Source: Enterobacter asburiae (GTDB taxonomy: Bacteria > Pseudomonadota > Gammaproteobacteria > Enterobacterales > Enterobacteriaceae). From it: a DNA stretch of 64,000 nucleotides. The position numbers were made by a program, and so were the translations under genes. The stretch covers positions 1,178,001-1,242,000 of the forward strand of contig JAAQVN010000001.1 in assembly GCA_011754535.1 (NCBI GenBank), in the 5' to 3' direction. Under the pieces are notes generated by a model. That model saw only the letters and a list, made by a program, of their open reading frames with translations, ran no database searches and was not told the DNA's origin. How positions within the stretch are numbered: the stretch's first letter is position 1; every line of letters begins with the position of its first letter. This document shows positions 21,888-33,649 of the stretch, in pieces.

Positions 21888-23096
21888 TTAGGCTTTATGA
21901 CGGTTATCAGGCAGGAATATGGTTAACATCCCAAGAAGCGGCAGGAAAGCGCAGATTTTATAAACCAGGAAGATGCTGGTGTGATCCGCAACCATCCCTA
22001 ACACCGCTGCGCCAAGCCCTCCCATGCCGAAGGCGAAACCGAAAAAGAGTCCGGAAACCATACCGATCCGGCCAGGCAGCAGCTCCTGGGCATAGACCAG
22101 AATGGCGGAAAAAGCGGAAGCGAGGATAAAACCAATAATCACGGTTAAAATCCCCGTCCATTCAAGGCTCGCGTACGGCAAAATAAGGGTAAACGGTGCC
22201 ACGCCGAGGATAGAGCCCCAAATGACATATTTACGGCCAATCTTATCCCCCACCGGCCCGCCAATGACCGTACCTGCCGCAACGGCGAACAGGAAGGCAA
22301 ACAGGTGGAACTGCGCATTCTGTACCGATAATCCGAATTTTTGCATCAGATAAAAGGTGTAATAACTGCTGATGCTCGCCATATAGAAATATTTCGAGAA
22401 AATTAGCACCAGCAGCACAGAGACGGCCAGGATAACCTTATTGCGCGGCAGGGGATTGATAACCTTCGCTTTAGGTTTCCCTTTATTCACGCGATGCTGA
22501 GCGGCATACCAGCGGCTGATCTGCGCCAGCACGATAATAGCCAGCAGCGCGGCCAGCACAAACCAGGCCACGTTGCCTTTGCCGTACGGGGCGATAATCA
22601 CCGCCGCCAGCAGCGGGCCGAGGGAGCTACCGAAGTTGCCCCCTACCTGGAAGAGTGACTGCGCCAGCCCGTGACGACCACCGGAAGCCATACGCGCCAC
22701 GCGGGAGGATTCCGGATGGAAGACGGACGAGCCGGTGCCCACCAGCGCCGCGGCAATCAGCACCGTTTCAAAACTCCCCGCCATGGCCAGCAGCACCAGC
22801 CCGCTTAAGGTAAAGCACATGCCTATCGGCAGCGACCACGGCATCGGGTATTTATCCGTCCAGTAGCCCACCACCGGCTGTAGCAGCGAAGAGGCGAGCT
22901 GGAAGGTCAGGGTGATCATCCCGATCTGTACGAAGGTTAACGAAAACTCGGACTGCAGTAGCGGGTAGATTGCCAGAATCAACGACTGGATCATGTCGTT
23001 GAGCAGGTGCGAGAGGCTGATTGCGCCTAAGACTTTAAAAGAGGTGCGCGACGCCGGCGCGCCCGGAACGGGTTGGGTTGATTCACTGATTGCCAT
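21888..23096 (-). CDS. fsr: Fsr, fosmidomycin-resistance efflux protein (MFS)
   Basis: Fsr is a major-facilitator drug:proton antiporter of the inner membrane that gives fosmidomycin resistance when overproduced. The 402-residue protein has twelve membrane segments. LSHLLNDMIQSLILAIYPLL (segment 1) and GYWTDKYPMPWSLPIGM (the segment 2-3 loop motif) are almost unchanged from E. coli. The start MAISESTQPVP is chosen to match family length; an ATG-like start 15 bases upstream is possible. ushA is divergent from it. Confidence 0.95.
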   Translation of the reverse strand: MAISESTQPVPGAPASRTSFKVLGAISLSHLLNDMIQSLILAIYPLLQSEFSLTFVQIGMITLTFQLASSLLQPVVGYWTDKYPMPWSLPIGMCFTLSGLVLLAMAGSFETVLIAAALVGTGSSVFHPESSRVARMASGGRHGLAQSLFQVGGNFGSSLGPLLAAVIIAPYGKGNVAWFVLAALLAIIVLAQISRWYAAQHRVNKGKPKAKVINPLPRNKVILAVSVLLVLIFSKYFYMASISSYYTFYLMQKFGLSVQNAQFHLFAFLFAVAAGTVIGGPVGDKIGRKYVIWGSILGVAPFTLILPYASLEWTGILTVIIGFILASAFSAILVYAQELLPGRIGMVSGLFFGFAFGMGGLGAAVLGMVADHTSIFLVYKICAFLPLLGMLTIFLPDNRHKA

Positions 23097-23265
23097 AGAG
23101 AGAAGTACCACGTCTTTAGTTATTAGAGATGCAGGGTGTAATTATTATCCGACTAACATACCCGCCTGTGACATTTGAAGAAAGTCGCAATTCTGAAAAC
23201 TTATTTGTCTATTCTTGTTAGTCACTGTAATTTTTGCCTTTGTCTATTGGTCAGGGAGAGAGAAG

Positions 23266-24918
23266 ATGAAGTTAATGAAGCGAGGCGTCGCGCTGGCGCT
23301 CATCGCCGCATGGGGGCTGACAAGCCTGCCCGCGCAGGCGTATGAAAAAGATAAAACCTATAAAATCACCATCCTGCATACTAACGATCATCACGGCCAT
23401 TTCTGGCGCAGCGAATACGGCGAATACGGCCTGTCGGCGCAAAAAACTCTGGTGGACGGCATTCGCAAAGAGGTGGCGGCCCAGGGCGGCAGCGTGCTGC
23501 TGCTGTCGGGGGGCGATATCAACACCGGCGTGCCGGAATCCGATTTACAGGACGCTGAACCCGATTTCCGCGGCATGAATTTAATCGGTTACGACGCGAT
23601 GGCCGTGGGTAACCACGAGTTTGATAACCCGCTGAGCGTGCTGCGTCAGCAGGAGAAATGGTCCAAATTCCCGTTCCTCTCCGCCAATATTTATCAGAAA
23701 AGCACCGGCGAACGTCTGTTTAAGCCGTGGGCGCTGTTTAAGCGTCAGGATCTCAAAATCGCGGTCATTGGCTTAACCACCGACGATACGGCAAAAATCG
23801 GCAACCCTGAGTTCTTCACCGATATCGAATTCCGCAAACCGGCAGACGAAGCGAAGCTGGTGATTCAGGAGCTGCAGCAGAACGAAAAGCCGGACGTGAT
23901 TATCGCCACTACCCACATGGGACACTACGATAACGGCGAGCACGGCTCCAATGCGCCCGGCGACGTGGAGATGGCGCGCAGCCTGCCGGCAGGCTCGCTG
24001 GCGATGATTGTGGGTGGTCACTCACAGGATCCGGTGTGTATGGCTTCCGAAAACAAAAAGCAGGTGGACTACGTGCCGGGCACGCCATGCGCGCCAGACC
24101 GTCAGAACGGTATCTGGATAGTGCAGGCGCACGAGTGGGGTAAATACGTGGGTCGGGCGGATTTTGAGTTCCGTAACGGCGAGATGAAGCTGGTGCGCTA
24201 TCAGCTCATTCCGGTCAATCTGAAGAAAAAAGTAACCTACCCGGACGGGAAAAGCGAGCGGGTACTTTACACGCCAGAGATTGCTGAAAACCAGCAGATG
24301 CTCTCCCTGCTGACGCCGTTCCAGAATAAAGGCAAGGCGCAGCTGGACGTGAAAATCGGCACGCTGAACGGTCGTCTGGAAGGGGACCGCAGCAAAGTCC
24401 GCTTCGTGCAGACTAACATGGGCCATCTGGTGCTGGCGGCGCAAATGGCGCGCACGAATGCCGACTTTGGCGTAATGAGCGGCGGCGGCATTCGTGACTC
24501 CATCGAAGGTGGAAACATCACCTACAAAGACGTCCTGAAAGTGCAGCCGTTCGGCAACGTGGTGGTGTATGCGGATATGAGCGGGAAAGAGGTCGTTGAC
24601 TACCTGACCGCCGTGGCGCAGATGAAGCCGGACTCGGGTGCCTATCCGCAGTTTGCCAACGTCAGCTTTGTGGCGAAGGACGGCAAGCTCAACGATCTGA
24701 AAATCAAAGGCGAGCCGGTCGATCCGGCGAAAACCTACCGTCTGGCGACGTTAAGCTTTAACGCCACCGGCGGCGACGGCTATCCGCACATTGATAATAA
24801 ACCGGGCTACGTAAATACCGGCTTTATCGATGCGGAAGTGCTGAAGCAGTACATCGAGCAGAATTCGCCGATTGACGTGAACGCGTATGAGCCGAAGGGC
24901 GAGGTGAGCTGGCAGTAG
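23266..24918 (+). CDS. ushA: UshA, periplasmic 5'-nucleotidase/UDP-sugar hydrolase
   Basis: UshA degrades external UDP-glucose and nucleotides to nucleosides in the periplasm. The 550-residue precursor has a signal peptide ending PAQA-YEKD near residue 25. Metal ligands of the calcineurin-like domain are seen in LHTNDHHGHF, LSGGDIN, VGNHEFDNP and VGGHSQDP. The C-terminal domain holds the nucleotide-stacking region with GGGIRDS and FNATGGDGYP. Length equals E. coli UshA. The start is set by AGAGAGAAG before ATG and by the signal peptide. Confidence 0.97.
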   Translation: MKLMKRGVALALIAAWGLTSLPAQAYEKDKTYKITILHTNDHHGHFWRSEYGEYGLSAQKTLVDGIRKEVAAQGGSVLLLSGGDINTGVPESDLQDAEPDFRGMNLIGYDAMAVGNHEFDNPLSVLRQQEKWSKFPFLSANIYQKSTGERLFKPWALFKRQDLKIAVIGLTTDDTAKIGNPEFFTDIEFRKPADEAKLVIQELQQNEKPDVIIATTHMGHYDNGEHGSNAPGDVEMARSLPAGSLAMIVGGHSQDPVCMASENKKQVDYVPGTPCAPDRQNGIWIVQAHEWGKYVGRADFEFRNGEMKLVRYQLIPVNLKKKVTYPDGKSERVLYTPEIAENQQMLSLLTPFQNKGKAQLDVKIGTLNGRLEGDRSKVRFVQTNMGHLVLAAQMARTNADFGVMSGGGIRDSIEGGNITYKDVLKVQPFGNVVVYADMSGKEVVDYLTAVAQMKPDSGAYPQFANVSFVAKDGKLNDLKIKGEPVDPAKTYRLATLSFNATGGDGYPHIDNKPGYVNTGFIDAEVLKQYIEQNSPIDVNAYEPKGEVSWQ

Positions 24919-24922
24919 TGTT

Positions 24923-24967
24923 GTGCGGCCTGATGCCCTCACCCCAACCCTCTCCCACCGGGAGAGG
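24923..24967 (+). repeat. Palindromic repeat, copy 5 (ushA-ybaK)
   Basis: TGCGGCCTGATGCCCTCACC then CCAACCCTCTCCCACCGGGA and GAGGG. It starts five bases after the ushA stop and shows the full outer flank seen in copy 4. Confidence 0.85.
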
Positions 24968-24979
24968 GCGCGAACACAA

Positions 24980-25005
24980 AAAACGGTAACGCCTGTTACC
25001 GTTTT
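24980..25005 (+). terminator. Two-way terminator between ushA and ybaK
   Basis: AAAACGGTAAC and GTTACCGTTTT around GCCT form a perfect stem with A and T tails on both sides. It serves the convergent genes ushA and ybaK. Confidence 0.9.
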
Positions 25006-25038
25006 GCTTTTACCTCGCTGCGCCACCGGGCAATTTTC

Positions 25039-25518
25039 TCAATCCCGGCGCGCAATATCCGCAAACTTCGCGTCCAGCATTTTCGCCAGATCGCCCGCCG
25101 CCAGCTCGATATCCAGCCCGCGTTTGCCGCCGGATATAAAGATGGTTTCAAACTCCTGGGAAGGCGCATCAATCAGCGTCGGCAGGCGTTTTTTCTGTCC
25201 GAGCGGGCTGATCCCACCCACCAGATAGCCCGTGGTGCGTTGCGCAACTATCGGGTCGGCCATATCCACCTTCTTCGCCCCCAGCGCTTTGGCGACTTTC
25301 TTCAGATCCAGCTGTCCCGCCACCGGGGTAACCGCCACGGCGAGGTGCTTCATATCACCATTCACCGCGACCAGCAGCGTTTTATAGACCTGGTCAGCGT
25401 TCAGCCCCAGCTTTCGCACCACTTCATCACCAAAGTTGGTTTCGTTCGGATCGTGATCGTAGGTGTGGATCCGGAAAGAAATGTTGTGTTTTTCGAGTAA
25501 TTTAACGGCGGGAGTCAT
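25039..25518 (-). CDS. ybaK: YbaK, Cys-tRNA(Pro)/Cys-tRNA(Cys) deacylase
   Basis: YbaK edits mischarged Cys-tRNA(Pro) in trans. The 159-residue protein starts [15 protein letters not shown]; a longer reading frame upstream is outside the family. It has the YbaK/ProX fold with the conserved Lys in DQVYKTLL near residue 46, and the G-x-x-P loop in [10 protein letters not shown] near residue 101. Length equals E. coli. It shares the chiX-ybaP neighbourhood of E. coli. Confidence 0.95.
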   Translation of the reverse strand: MTPAVKLLEKHNISFRIHTYDHDPNETNFGDEVVRKLGLNADQVYKTLLVAVNGDMKHLAVAVTPVAGQLDLKKVAKALGAKKVDMADPIVAQRTTGYLVGGISPLGQKKRLPTLIDAPSQEFETIFISGGKRGLDIELAAGDLAKMLDAKFADIARRD

Positions 25519-25605
25519 AGCTATCCTTCTTACGACAGACAATTCATGCGGCCAGCATACGCCTGACGTTTGTCTAAAAAATAGCACCATCTTGCGCAAT
25601 AGTGT

Positions 25606-25634
25606 TGGCAGTGATGGTCACTTTGAGCGACAAT
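25606..25634 (+). promoter_or_regulatory. Promoter of chiX
   Basis: TTGGCA (25606-25611), a 17-base spacer and GACAAT (25629-25634) form a good sigma-70 promoter whose expected start lies about 25641, where ChiX begins. Confidence 0.7.
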
Positions 25635-25640
25635 CGGCTC

Positions 25641-25718
25641 AGCCGAAGGTCACTTCGGTATAATAAAAACGATGAAATTCCTCTTTGACGGGCCAATAGA
25701 GATATTGGCCATTTTTTT
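25641..25718 (+). ncRNA. chiX: ChiX (MicM/SroB) Hfq-dependent small RNA
   Basis: ChiX silences the chitoporin gene chiP by base pairing and is itself removed when chb mRNA acts as decoy. The central seed region ATGAAATTCCTCTTTGACGG (25672-25691) is the same as in E. coli as I recall it. The terminator has arms GGCCAATA and TATTGGCC followed by ATTTTTTT. The 5' hairpin CCGAAG/CTTCGG differs in sequence from E. coli but keeps a stem. The RNA's last bases overlap the ybaP stop codon on the opposite strand, and the ybaK-ybaP position is conserved. Confidence 0.92.
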
Positions 25719-26511
25719 ATTTCAACAGCGACGGCAAATTCCCTTCGCCGTATAAATGCAGCGCCCCGACCGCCACCACGTATTCCCCCGCAGGTAAAGC
25801 ATGCAGCGTCTCTCGCCAGGCTTTGTTGCGCGCATTCATCAGCACATCATACAGCGATTCGCTGAACGTCGACGGTAACGCCAGCTTACCGTCCGCGGGC
25901 GGTGCATCCAGCCACCAGCCAATCATGGTTTGCAGCAGGCGCGCGTTGGTGTGCCAGTGGGTGAGGGTATCATCCAGCAGCATCAGACCGTCATCAGGAA
26001 GCTGGCGCAGGAGCGCAATCTGGCTGTCCGTCCCTTCCAGCTCGATGATGGGCATACGGCGCGCCCGCGCCACGTTCAGTAGCTGATAATCAATGCCGTA
26101 ATCACCGCGCAGGCCCAGACGCTGCGCCTGCGTGGCCTGCAGTACCATGGCAATTTGCCACAGCGGCAGGGTATCAATCATGGGGAGCGACACGCCAGTT
26201 TCATCCGCGACGCGCGTCAGTTCCGCAAGCTGGGCCTCATTCAGACGTTCCGCCAGTGGGAGATCGCTTTCAAGCCCGGCAAACGGCGACTCGTGGCCGG
26301 AAATGTCCGCCTCGACGACCAGCGCGTCGGCGCGCTTCAGGCGTTTTATCAGACCGGGTGGCAGGGGTGACATCCCCTGCGTGCCCATATGGATGCTGCC
26401 GACCAGGTGAAGGTGTTGCCCACCCGGAAGCGTAATATCCATACCGGGCCAGTCATAGCGGCGGGGGAAGAGGGCGCGAAACGATGCTTTTATACGATTA
26501 AACAGACTCAT
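25717..26511 (-). CDS. ybaP: YbaP, TraB/GumN-family protein
   Basis: This is a 264-residue protein of the TraB/PrgY/GumN family, function unproven in enterobacteria. It has the conserved elements HLVGSIHMG near residue 34 (with the GxxH of the family), the DYQLLNVARARRMPIIELE segment, and the C-terminal VVAVGALHLYGEGNL. The start MSLFNRIKASFRAL at 26511 agrees with E. coli length (264). It follows copA on the same strand; ybaQ of E. coli is not present between them. Confidence 0.92.
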   Translation of the reverse strand: MSLFNRIKASFRALFPRRYDWPGMDITLPGGQHLHLVGSIHMGTQGMSPLPPGLIKRLKRADALVVEADISGHESPFAGLESDLPLAERLNEAQLAELTRVADETGVSLPMIDTLPLWQIAMVLQATQAQRLGLRGDYGIDYQLLNVARARRMPIIELEGTDSQIALLRQLPDDGLMLLDDTLTHWHTNARLLQTMIGWWLDAPPADGKLALPSTFSESLYDVLMNARNKAWRETLHALPAGEYVVAVGALHLYGEGNLPSLLK

Positions 26512-26561
26512 ACGCGCTCCATGACCGGAAAGGGTCATGCTAGCGCGTACGAGAACAAGGT

Positions 26562-29060
<2,499 letters not shown>

Positions 29061-29128
29061 AACAAAACTCCCGTATAATATATTGGTCAGTTGTTGACCG
29101 GAGTAACGCTTTTCGCTAACTGTTATGA

Positions 29129-29159
29129 AGGTTAAACCTTCCATCAAGGGGAAGGTCAA
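29129..29159 (-). promoter_or_regulatory. CueR-controlled copA promoter
   Basis: On the reverse strand TTGACC (29159-29154) and TAACCT (29134-29129) are spaced by 19 bases, the overlong spacer of MerR-type promoters. The dyad ACCTTCC/GGAAGGT (29136-29142 and 29150-29156) fills the spacer. This is the expected CueR activation site. Confidence 0.9.
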
Positions 29160-29168
29160 GGGGGAAAA

Positions 29169-29579
29169 GTGAATATCAGTGACGTGGCAAAAAAAACGGG
29201 CTTAACCAGCAAGGCAATCCGCTTTTATGAAGAGAAGGGGCTGGTGACGCCACCGCTGCGCAGTGAAAACGGCTACCGCAGCTATACGCAGCTGCATCTC
29301 GATGAACTGACGCTGCTGCGCCAGGCAAGACAGGTGGGGTTTAACCTGGAAGAGTGCGGCGAGCTGGTTAACCTGTTTAACGATCCGAAGCGCCACAGCG
29401 CCGACGTAAAAAAACGCACGCTGGAAAAAGTGGCAGAGATTGAACGCCACATCATCGAGCTGCAGGCGATGCGCGAACAGCTGTTGCAGCTGGCGGAATC
29501 CTGTCCGGGGGATGACAGCGCCGACTGCCCGATTATCGATAATCTTGCCGGCTGCTGCCATCGCAAAACCCACGCTTAG
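29169..29579 (+). CDS. cueR: CueR, Cu(I)-sensing MerR-family activator
   Basis: CueR activates copA and cueO in response to copper. The 136-residue protein begins with a GTG codon, [20 protein letters not shown], with winged-helix DNA-binding residues to about 70, a dimerisation helix, and the metal loop CPGDDSADC (about 112-120), whose two Cys bind Cu+. The CCH tail GCCHRKTHA is present. E. coli CueR has 135. Its 3' end overlaps the ybbJ stop by four bases. The E. coli genes glsA and ybaT between copA and cueR are missing. Confidence 0.97.
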   Translation: MNISDVAKKTGLTSKAIRFYEEKGLVTPPLRSENGYRSYTQLHLDELTLLRQARQVGFNLEECGELVNLFNDPKRHSADVKKRTLEKVAEIERHIIELQAMREQLLQLAESCPGDDSADCPIIDNLAGCCHRKTHA

Positions 29580-30028
29580 CAGGCTTTCACCCGCAGCGTA
29601 ATTCCTTCCACCGCAATGACCTCAACCTGTGTTCCGGCGCTGAGGTCGTTGTCGGCCACCACCGGCCACGAGCTGTCGCCCACGCGCATATGCCCGCGCC
29701 CGTTCACCAGCGCGGCGTCGAGCGTAAAGCGCTTGCCGATAATCTGCTGTCCGCGCTGGTTAAGATGCGCGTCCAGCGGTTTCTGCTCTTTTACCTGGCG
29801 GTTAAGCCAGCGCCACCACAGCCAGGCGGCGACCAGCGTCAGCACGGCAAACAGCGCGCCCTGCCACGCCCAGTCCAGAGGAAGGATCCAGACCAGCAGG
29901 CCAGTAATGACAGCGGCAACACCGCTCCAGAGCAGGTAGCCGTTGCCGCCCAGCATTTCCGCCGCCAGCAATAAGCCACCGAGGCTTAGCCAGAAGGCAT
30001 GAGGATGTGCAACGATGAGCTCAATCAT
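29576..30028 (-). CDS. ybbJ: YbbJ, NfeD-family membrane protein
   Basis: This is a 150-residue NfeD-like partner of the SPFH protein QmcA. Two or three N-terminal membrane segments ([53 protein letters not shown]) are followed by a C-terminal OB-fold domain with [14 protein letters not shown]. The start overlaps the qmcA stop by four bases, showing translational coupling. The role is inferred to be membrane-microdomain organisation or quality control with QmcA. Confidence 0.92.
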   Translation of the reverse strand: MIELIVAHPHAFWLSLGGLLLAAEMLGGNGYLLWSGVAAVITGLLVWILPLDWAWQGALFAVLTLVAAWLWWRWLNRQVKEQKPLDAHLNQRGQQIIGKRFTLDAALVNGRGHMRVGDSSWPVVADNDLSAGTQVEVIAVEGITLRVKAC

Positions 30029-30939
30029 TTTTTACGCTCGTTTCCGCTGTCTTTGATCAGTTCGGCGATCCCCGCGATAGAGCCCATCAGGCTGCTGGCG
30101 TCCAGCGGCATCATCACCACTTTGCTGTTGTTCGCGGAGCCGATCTCTTTCAGCGCATCGGTATATTTTTGCGCGACGAAGTAGTTCACGGCCTGAATGT
30201 CCCCGGCGGCAATCGCCTCGGAGACCATCTGCGTCGCACGGGCTTCCGCTTCTGCGGAACGTTCACGCGCTTCTGCCTGCAAGAACGCGGACTGACGGTC
30301 GCCTTCGGCTTTCAGGATCTGCGACTGTTTTTCCCCTTCCGCTTTGAGGATCTCCGCCTGACGGACCCCTTCGGCTTCCAGAATATAGGCGCGCTTGGTG
30401 CGCTCGGCCTTCATCTGGGCGTTCATGGAGGCGATAAGCTCAGCCGGCGGGCGCACGTCGCGGATCTCAATACGGGTAACTTTGATCCCCCACGGGTTCG
30501 TGGCCTCGTCGACAATGTGCAGCAGGCGGGTATTGATGCTGTCGCGCTGGGAGAGCATCTCGTCCAGCTCCATCGAGCCGAGCACGGTACGGATGTTGGT
30601 CATGGTCAGGTTGACGATCGCCAGCTCCAGGTTGCTCACCTCATAGGCCGCTTTCGGGGCATCAATCACCTGAATAAAGCAGACGGCATCAATGGTGACG
30701 TTGGCGTTATCTTTGGAGATCACTTCCTGAGAGGGGATATCCAGCACCTGTTCCATCATGTTGATCTTGCGACCAATTCTGTCCATGAACGGGATAATCA
30801 GGCTTAAGCCGGGCTGCAGCGTGTTGGTATAGCGGCCGAAGCGCTCTACGGTCCACTGATAACCCTGCGGGACAATTTTGACGCCTGCGCCCACAATAAC
30901 CAGCGCAACGAATATTAGGACGGGAACAACGATGAGCAT
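30025..30939 (-). CDS. qmcA: QmcA, SPFH/band-7 membrane protein
   Basis: QmcA is a 304-residue stomatin/prohibitin-type protein anchored by one N-terminal segment ([19 protein letters not shown]). The band-7 domain includes [23 protein letters not shown] long charged coiled-coil ([20 protein letters not shown], about 190-250) follows. In E. coli it associates with FtsH-HflKC and suppresses ftsH htpX lethality. It is first in the qmcA-ybbJ operon, in the order and length (305) of E. coli. Confidence 0.95.
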   Translation of the reverse strand: MLIVVPVLIFVALVIVGAGVKIVPQGYQWTVERFGRYTNTLQPGLSLIIPFMDRIGRKINMMEQVLDIPSQEVISKDNANVTIDAVCFIQVIDAPKAAYEVSNLELAIVNLTMTNIRTVLGSMELDEMLSQRDSINTRLLHIVDEATNPWGIKVTRIEIRDVRPPAELIASMNAQMKAERTKRAYILEAEGVRQAEILKAEGEKQSQILKAEGDRQSAFLQAEARERSAEAEARATQMVSEAIAAGDIQAVNYFVAQKYTDALKEIGSANNSKVVMMPLDASSLMGSIAGIAELIKDSGNERKK

Positions 30940-31015
30940 AAAAACCTCCTGTTTTGCATGCTTTGGTGAGAAAAAGAGCGTGTTTGCTTTTCGTAAGTAT
31001 ATCGGCTAATGGGCT

Positions 31016-31045
31016 AAAATCCGCCCCGTCCGACGGGCGGGGCGG
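31016..31045 (-). terminator. Terminator of the unknown gene at 31050-31907
   Basis: Arms CCGCCCCG (31021-31028) and CGGGGCGG (31038-31045) are followed on the reverse strand by ATTTTA, five bases past the stop codon. It shows that the upstream gene is a separate transcription unit from qmcA. Confidence 0.8.
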
Positions 31046-31049
31046 TGTG

Positions 31050-31907
31050 TCAGTGGTAGCTGTAGGTAAAGTCAGCGATCAGCGCATCGTCACCCGCATC
31101 AGCGATGGCTTTCGACAGGCCGTGATAGAAGGTTTCCAGCCCAATCTCTTCTACCTGGTGCAGCTGCTCACGGATCGGTGCGCAGAACAGTTCCGCATTG
31201 CCCGCGCCAACGCGCTTGTTGTTCGGCGGAAGTTGACCGGTGATCCCTTTGAACCAGGTGCGTACCGCGCCTTTCAGAGAGTTGGGCGCGTCGTTGACGG
31301 CGTCGTGTCCCGTCAGAATTTGCAGCGTCGGGAACTGGTCTGCACACACTGCCGTTTTCATGCGCGCATAAAACTGGCTGAAGAGTTCGAAAGACTGCAG
31401 ATCGGTGACTTTGGGTTTGGTCGTTTTGCCCTGAACGTTGCCTGTCTTTTTCGCTGCGGGCTGCGCGGGCGCCAGCTTATTAAGCTGCAGATCGAACAGC
31501 AGGTTCGCGTGTTCGCGTCGTTTGCTTACGTCCGGGAAGCGTTCGATAAACGCGCGGATAAATTCCGGCGTCATCAGGTCAGCAAAATCATGGTTGACCA
31601 GCCACTGGCCGCGGGCAAACTCACCGGGAGACTGGAACCAGGCCGGAACCTTGCCCGGCTCGAACTCTTTGACATTTCCTTTGCCGTCGATTTCAACGAA
31701 GCGAGTGCCGTTGTCAAACGCAAAGCGGCAATTCTTCAGCTGAATGACCGGCTTCATCTTCAGCAGGCCCTTAACAAACCGGACAAGCTCTCCCCCGAAC
31801 ACATAAGCCGTAACGGATTCTGAAGCAATAGCGGCAAGAAGCTGATCGATGGTTTTCACGCCAGGTTCAAGTTCAGAAAACTCATAAAAAGTGTGAATAT
31901 TAGACAT
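31050..31907 (-). CDS. Unrecognised 285-residue protein inserted between qmcA and fetA
   Basis: I do not recognise this protein. It starts MSNIHTFYEFSELEPGVKTI after a good ribosome binding site (AAGGAAG, seven bases before ATG) and ends with its own terminator, so it is a real monocistronic gene. No signal peptide or membrane segment is seen. A basic, Ala/Pro/Lys-rich linker (APAQPAAKKTGNVQGKTTKPK, roughly 145-165) splits it into two globular halves. The second half contains two His-rich stretches. E. coli has no gene here; the codon use resembles the neighbours. Function unknown. Confidence 0.75.
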   Translation of the reverse strand: MSNIHTFYEFSELEPGVKTIDQLLAAIASESVTAYVFGGELVRFVKGLLKMKPVIQLKNCRFAFDNGTRFVEIDGKGNVKEFEPGKVPAWFQSPGEFARGQWLVNHDFADLMTPEFIRAFIERFPDVSKRREHANLLFDLQLNKLAPAQPAAKKTGNVQGKTTKPKVTDLQSFELFSQFYARMKTAVCADQFPTLQILTGHDAVNDAPNSLKGAVRTWFKGITGQLPPNNKRVGAGNAELFCAPIREQLHQVEEIGLETFYHGLSKAIADAGDDALIADFTYSYH

Positions 31908-32153
31908 TCTGGTACTTCCTTATTGTGTTGCGGGCAGAGCTTAACACCACTTTAACGAATGTTCTAAACCAGGGATGCGGAAGTGTCGCTAAGGTCACGG
32001 CGTAAACTGTAAAGCGAAAGTGTAAAGCATGTCTAATGAATGCACGTTAAACACAATGGGAAGTCTTGGTGGCGAAAGGGGGCGCTAAAACGCGTTGTGA
32101 CGAACGTGCGGCACGGATTATGCTAATAACGCTCGGTGGTTACTGGAAAAAAT

Positions 32154-32825
32154 ATGAACAACGAAAATGCAGTTTTGCAGATAAAGGACGTCGGCTTTCG
32201 TGTCGCGAATAACACGATCCTTCAGCACGTCGGCTTTAACCTTTCTCCCGGTGAGTTCAAGCTAATAACGGGGCCGTCAGGCTGCGGTAAAAGTACCTTA
32301 CTGAAGATTGTGGCCTCACTTCTGAGCCCAACGGAGGGGACCATTCTGTTTGAAGGGCAAGATATTGCGTCCCTTTCTCCGGAAAGCTATCGCCAGCAGG
32401 TCTCTTATTGCGTACAAACGCCAACGCTTTTTGGCGACACGGTTTTTGACAACCTGATTTTTCCGTGGCAAATCCGCAATAAAACGCCGGAGCCGGAAAA
32501 ATTCATCAACGATCTGGCCCGTTTTGGCCTGGCGAAGGAGACGCTGACCAAATCCGTCAGTGAGCTCTCGGGCGGAGAGAAGCAGCGCGTCTCGCTGATC
32601 CGTAATCTGCAGTTCTTACCGAAAGTATTGCTGCTGGATGAAATCACCAGCGCGCTCGATGACGCCAACAAACGCAACGTCAACGAGATTATTCATCGTT
32701 ACGCCCGCGAGCAGAATATTGCCGTGCTGTGGGTGACGCATGACTCAAACGAAATTACCCATGCGGATGACGTGATTACGCTCCAGCCGCACGGCGGGAA
32801 AATGCAGGAGGCCAACCGTGGGTGA
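32154..32825 (+). CDS. fetA: FetA (YbbL), ABC transporter ATPase for iron export
   Basis: FetA is the ATPase of the FetAB exporter, which lowers iron-linked oxidative stress in E. coli. The 223-residue protein has Walker A GPSGCGKST (about 39-47), signature LSGGE, Walker B VLLLDEITSALD and the H-loop VTHDSNE. The start MNNENAVLQIKD is chosen over an ATG six codons upstream because it matches family length (225). Its end overlaps fetB by eight bases. Confidence 0.93.
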   Translation: MNNENAVLQIKDVGFRVANNTILQHVGFNLSPGEFKLITGPSGCGKSTLLKIVASLLSPTEGTILFEGQDIASLSPESYRQQVSYCVQTPTLFGDTVFDNLIFPWQIRNKTPEPEKFINDLARFGLAKETLTKSVSELSGGEKQRVSLIRNLQFLPKVLLLDEITSALDDANKRNVNEIIHRYAREQNIAVLWVTHDSNEITHADDVITLQPHGGKMQEANRG

Positions 32826-33600
32826 GCATAACATTACCAATGAATCTCTGGCGTTTTCGATGGTGCTGGTGCTGATTGCGATTGTGGTCAGCTACCGGGA
32901 AAAGCTGGGGCTGGAAAAAGATATTGTCTGGAGCATCTGCCGCGCGGTGATTCAGCTCATCATCGTCGGCTATGTGCTTAAGTATATTTTCAACGTCAAC
33001 CACGCGGTGCTGACGCTGCTGATGGTGCTCTTTATCTGCTTTAACGCGGCGTGGAACGCGCAGAAACGCAGTAAATATATTGATAAGGCGTTTATCTCGT
33101 CGTTTATCGCGATTACCACCGGGACGGCGCTCACCCTGGCGGTGCTGGTGCTCTCCGGCTCGATTGAGTTTACGCCGATGCAGGTAATCCCTATCTCCGG
33201 GATGATTGCCGGGAACGCGATGGTGGCCGTTGGGCTTTGCTACAACAACCTCGGCCAGCGTGTCAGCAGCGAACAGCAGCAGCTACAGGAGAAGCTAAGC
33301 CTGGGGGCGACGCCAAAAGTGGCCTCGGCGCGGCTGATCCGTGAGAGCATTCGCTCATCGCTGATCCCTACCGTGGATTCAGCCAAAACGGTGGGGCTGG
33401 TGAGCCTGCCGGGCATGATGTCGGGGCTAATCTTTGCCGGTATCGATCCGGTAAAAGCGATTAAGTATCAGATCATGGTGACGTTTATGCTGCTTTCCAC
33501 GGCGAGCCTGTCAACCATCATTGCCTGCTACCTGACGTATCGGAAGTTCTACAACGTGCGTCACCAACTGGTGGTGACGCAGTTGAAAAAGTCGGCGTAA
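32818..33600 (+). CDS. fetB: FetB (YbbM), iron exporter permease
   Basis: FetB is a 260-residue inner-membrane permease (UPF0014) with about seven membrane segments. The conserved core IPISGMIAGNAMVAVGLCYN and SLPGMMSGLIFAGIDPVKAI matches E. coli (259). The start is GTG at 32818 within the fetA end, giving MGEHNITNES. Coupled translation with fetA suggests a fixed complex. Substrate is assigned by family knowledge only. Confidence 0.92.
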   Translation: MGEHNITNESLAFSMVLVLIAIVVSYREKLGLEKDIVWSICRAVIQLIIVGYVLKYIFNVNHAVLTLLMVLFICFNAAWNAQKRSKYIDKAFISSFIAITTGTALTLAVLVLSGSIEFTPMQVIPISGMIAGNAMVAVGLCYNNLGQRVSSEQQQLQEKLSLGATPKVASARLIRESIRSSLIPTVDSAKTVGLVSLPGMMSGLIFAGIDPVKAIKYQIMVTFMLLSTASLSTIIACYLTYRKFYNVRHQLVVTQLKKSA

Positions 33601-33610
33601 ACCGTCTTTT

Positions 33611-33646
33611 GTAGGCCCGGTAAGGCGGAGCCGCCACCGGGCTTTT
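33611..33646 (+). terminator. REP-type hairpin between fetB and cnoX
   Basis: GTAGGCCCGGTAAGGCGGAG then CCGCCACCGGGC and TTTTTT: a REP-type element whose stem and T run also make a terminator for fetB. Sequence differs from the CCCTCTCCC repeat family. Confidence 0.8.
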
Positions 33647-33649
33647 TTA

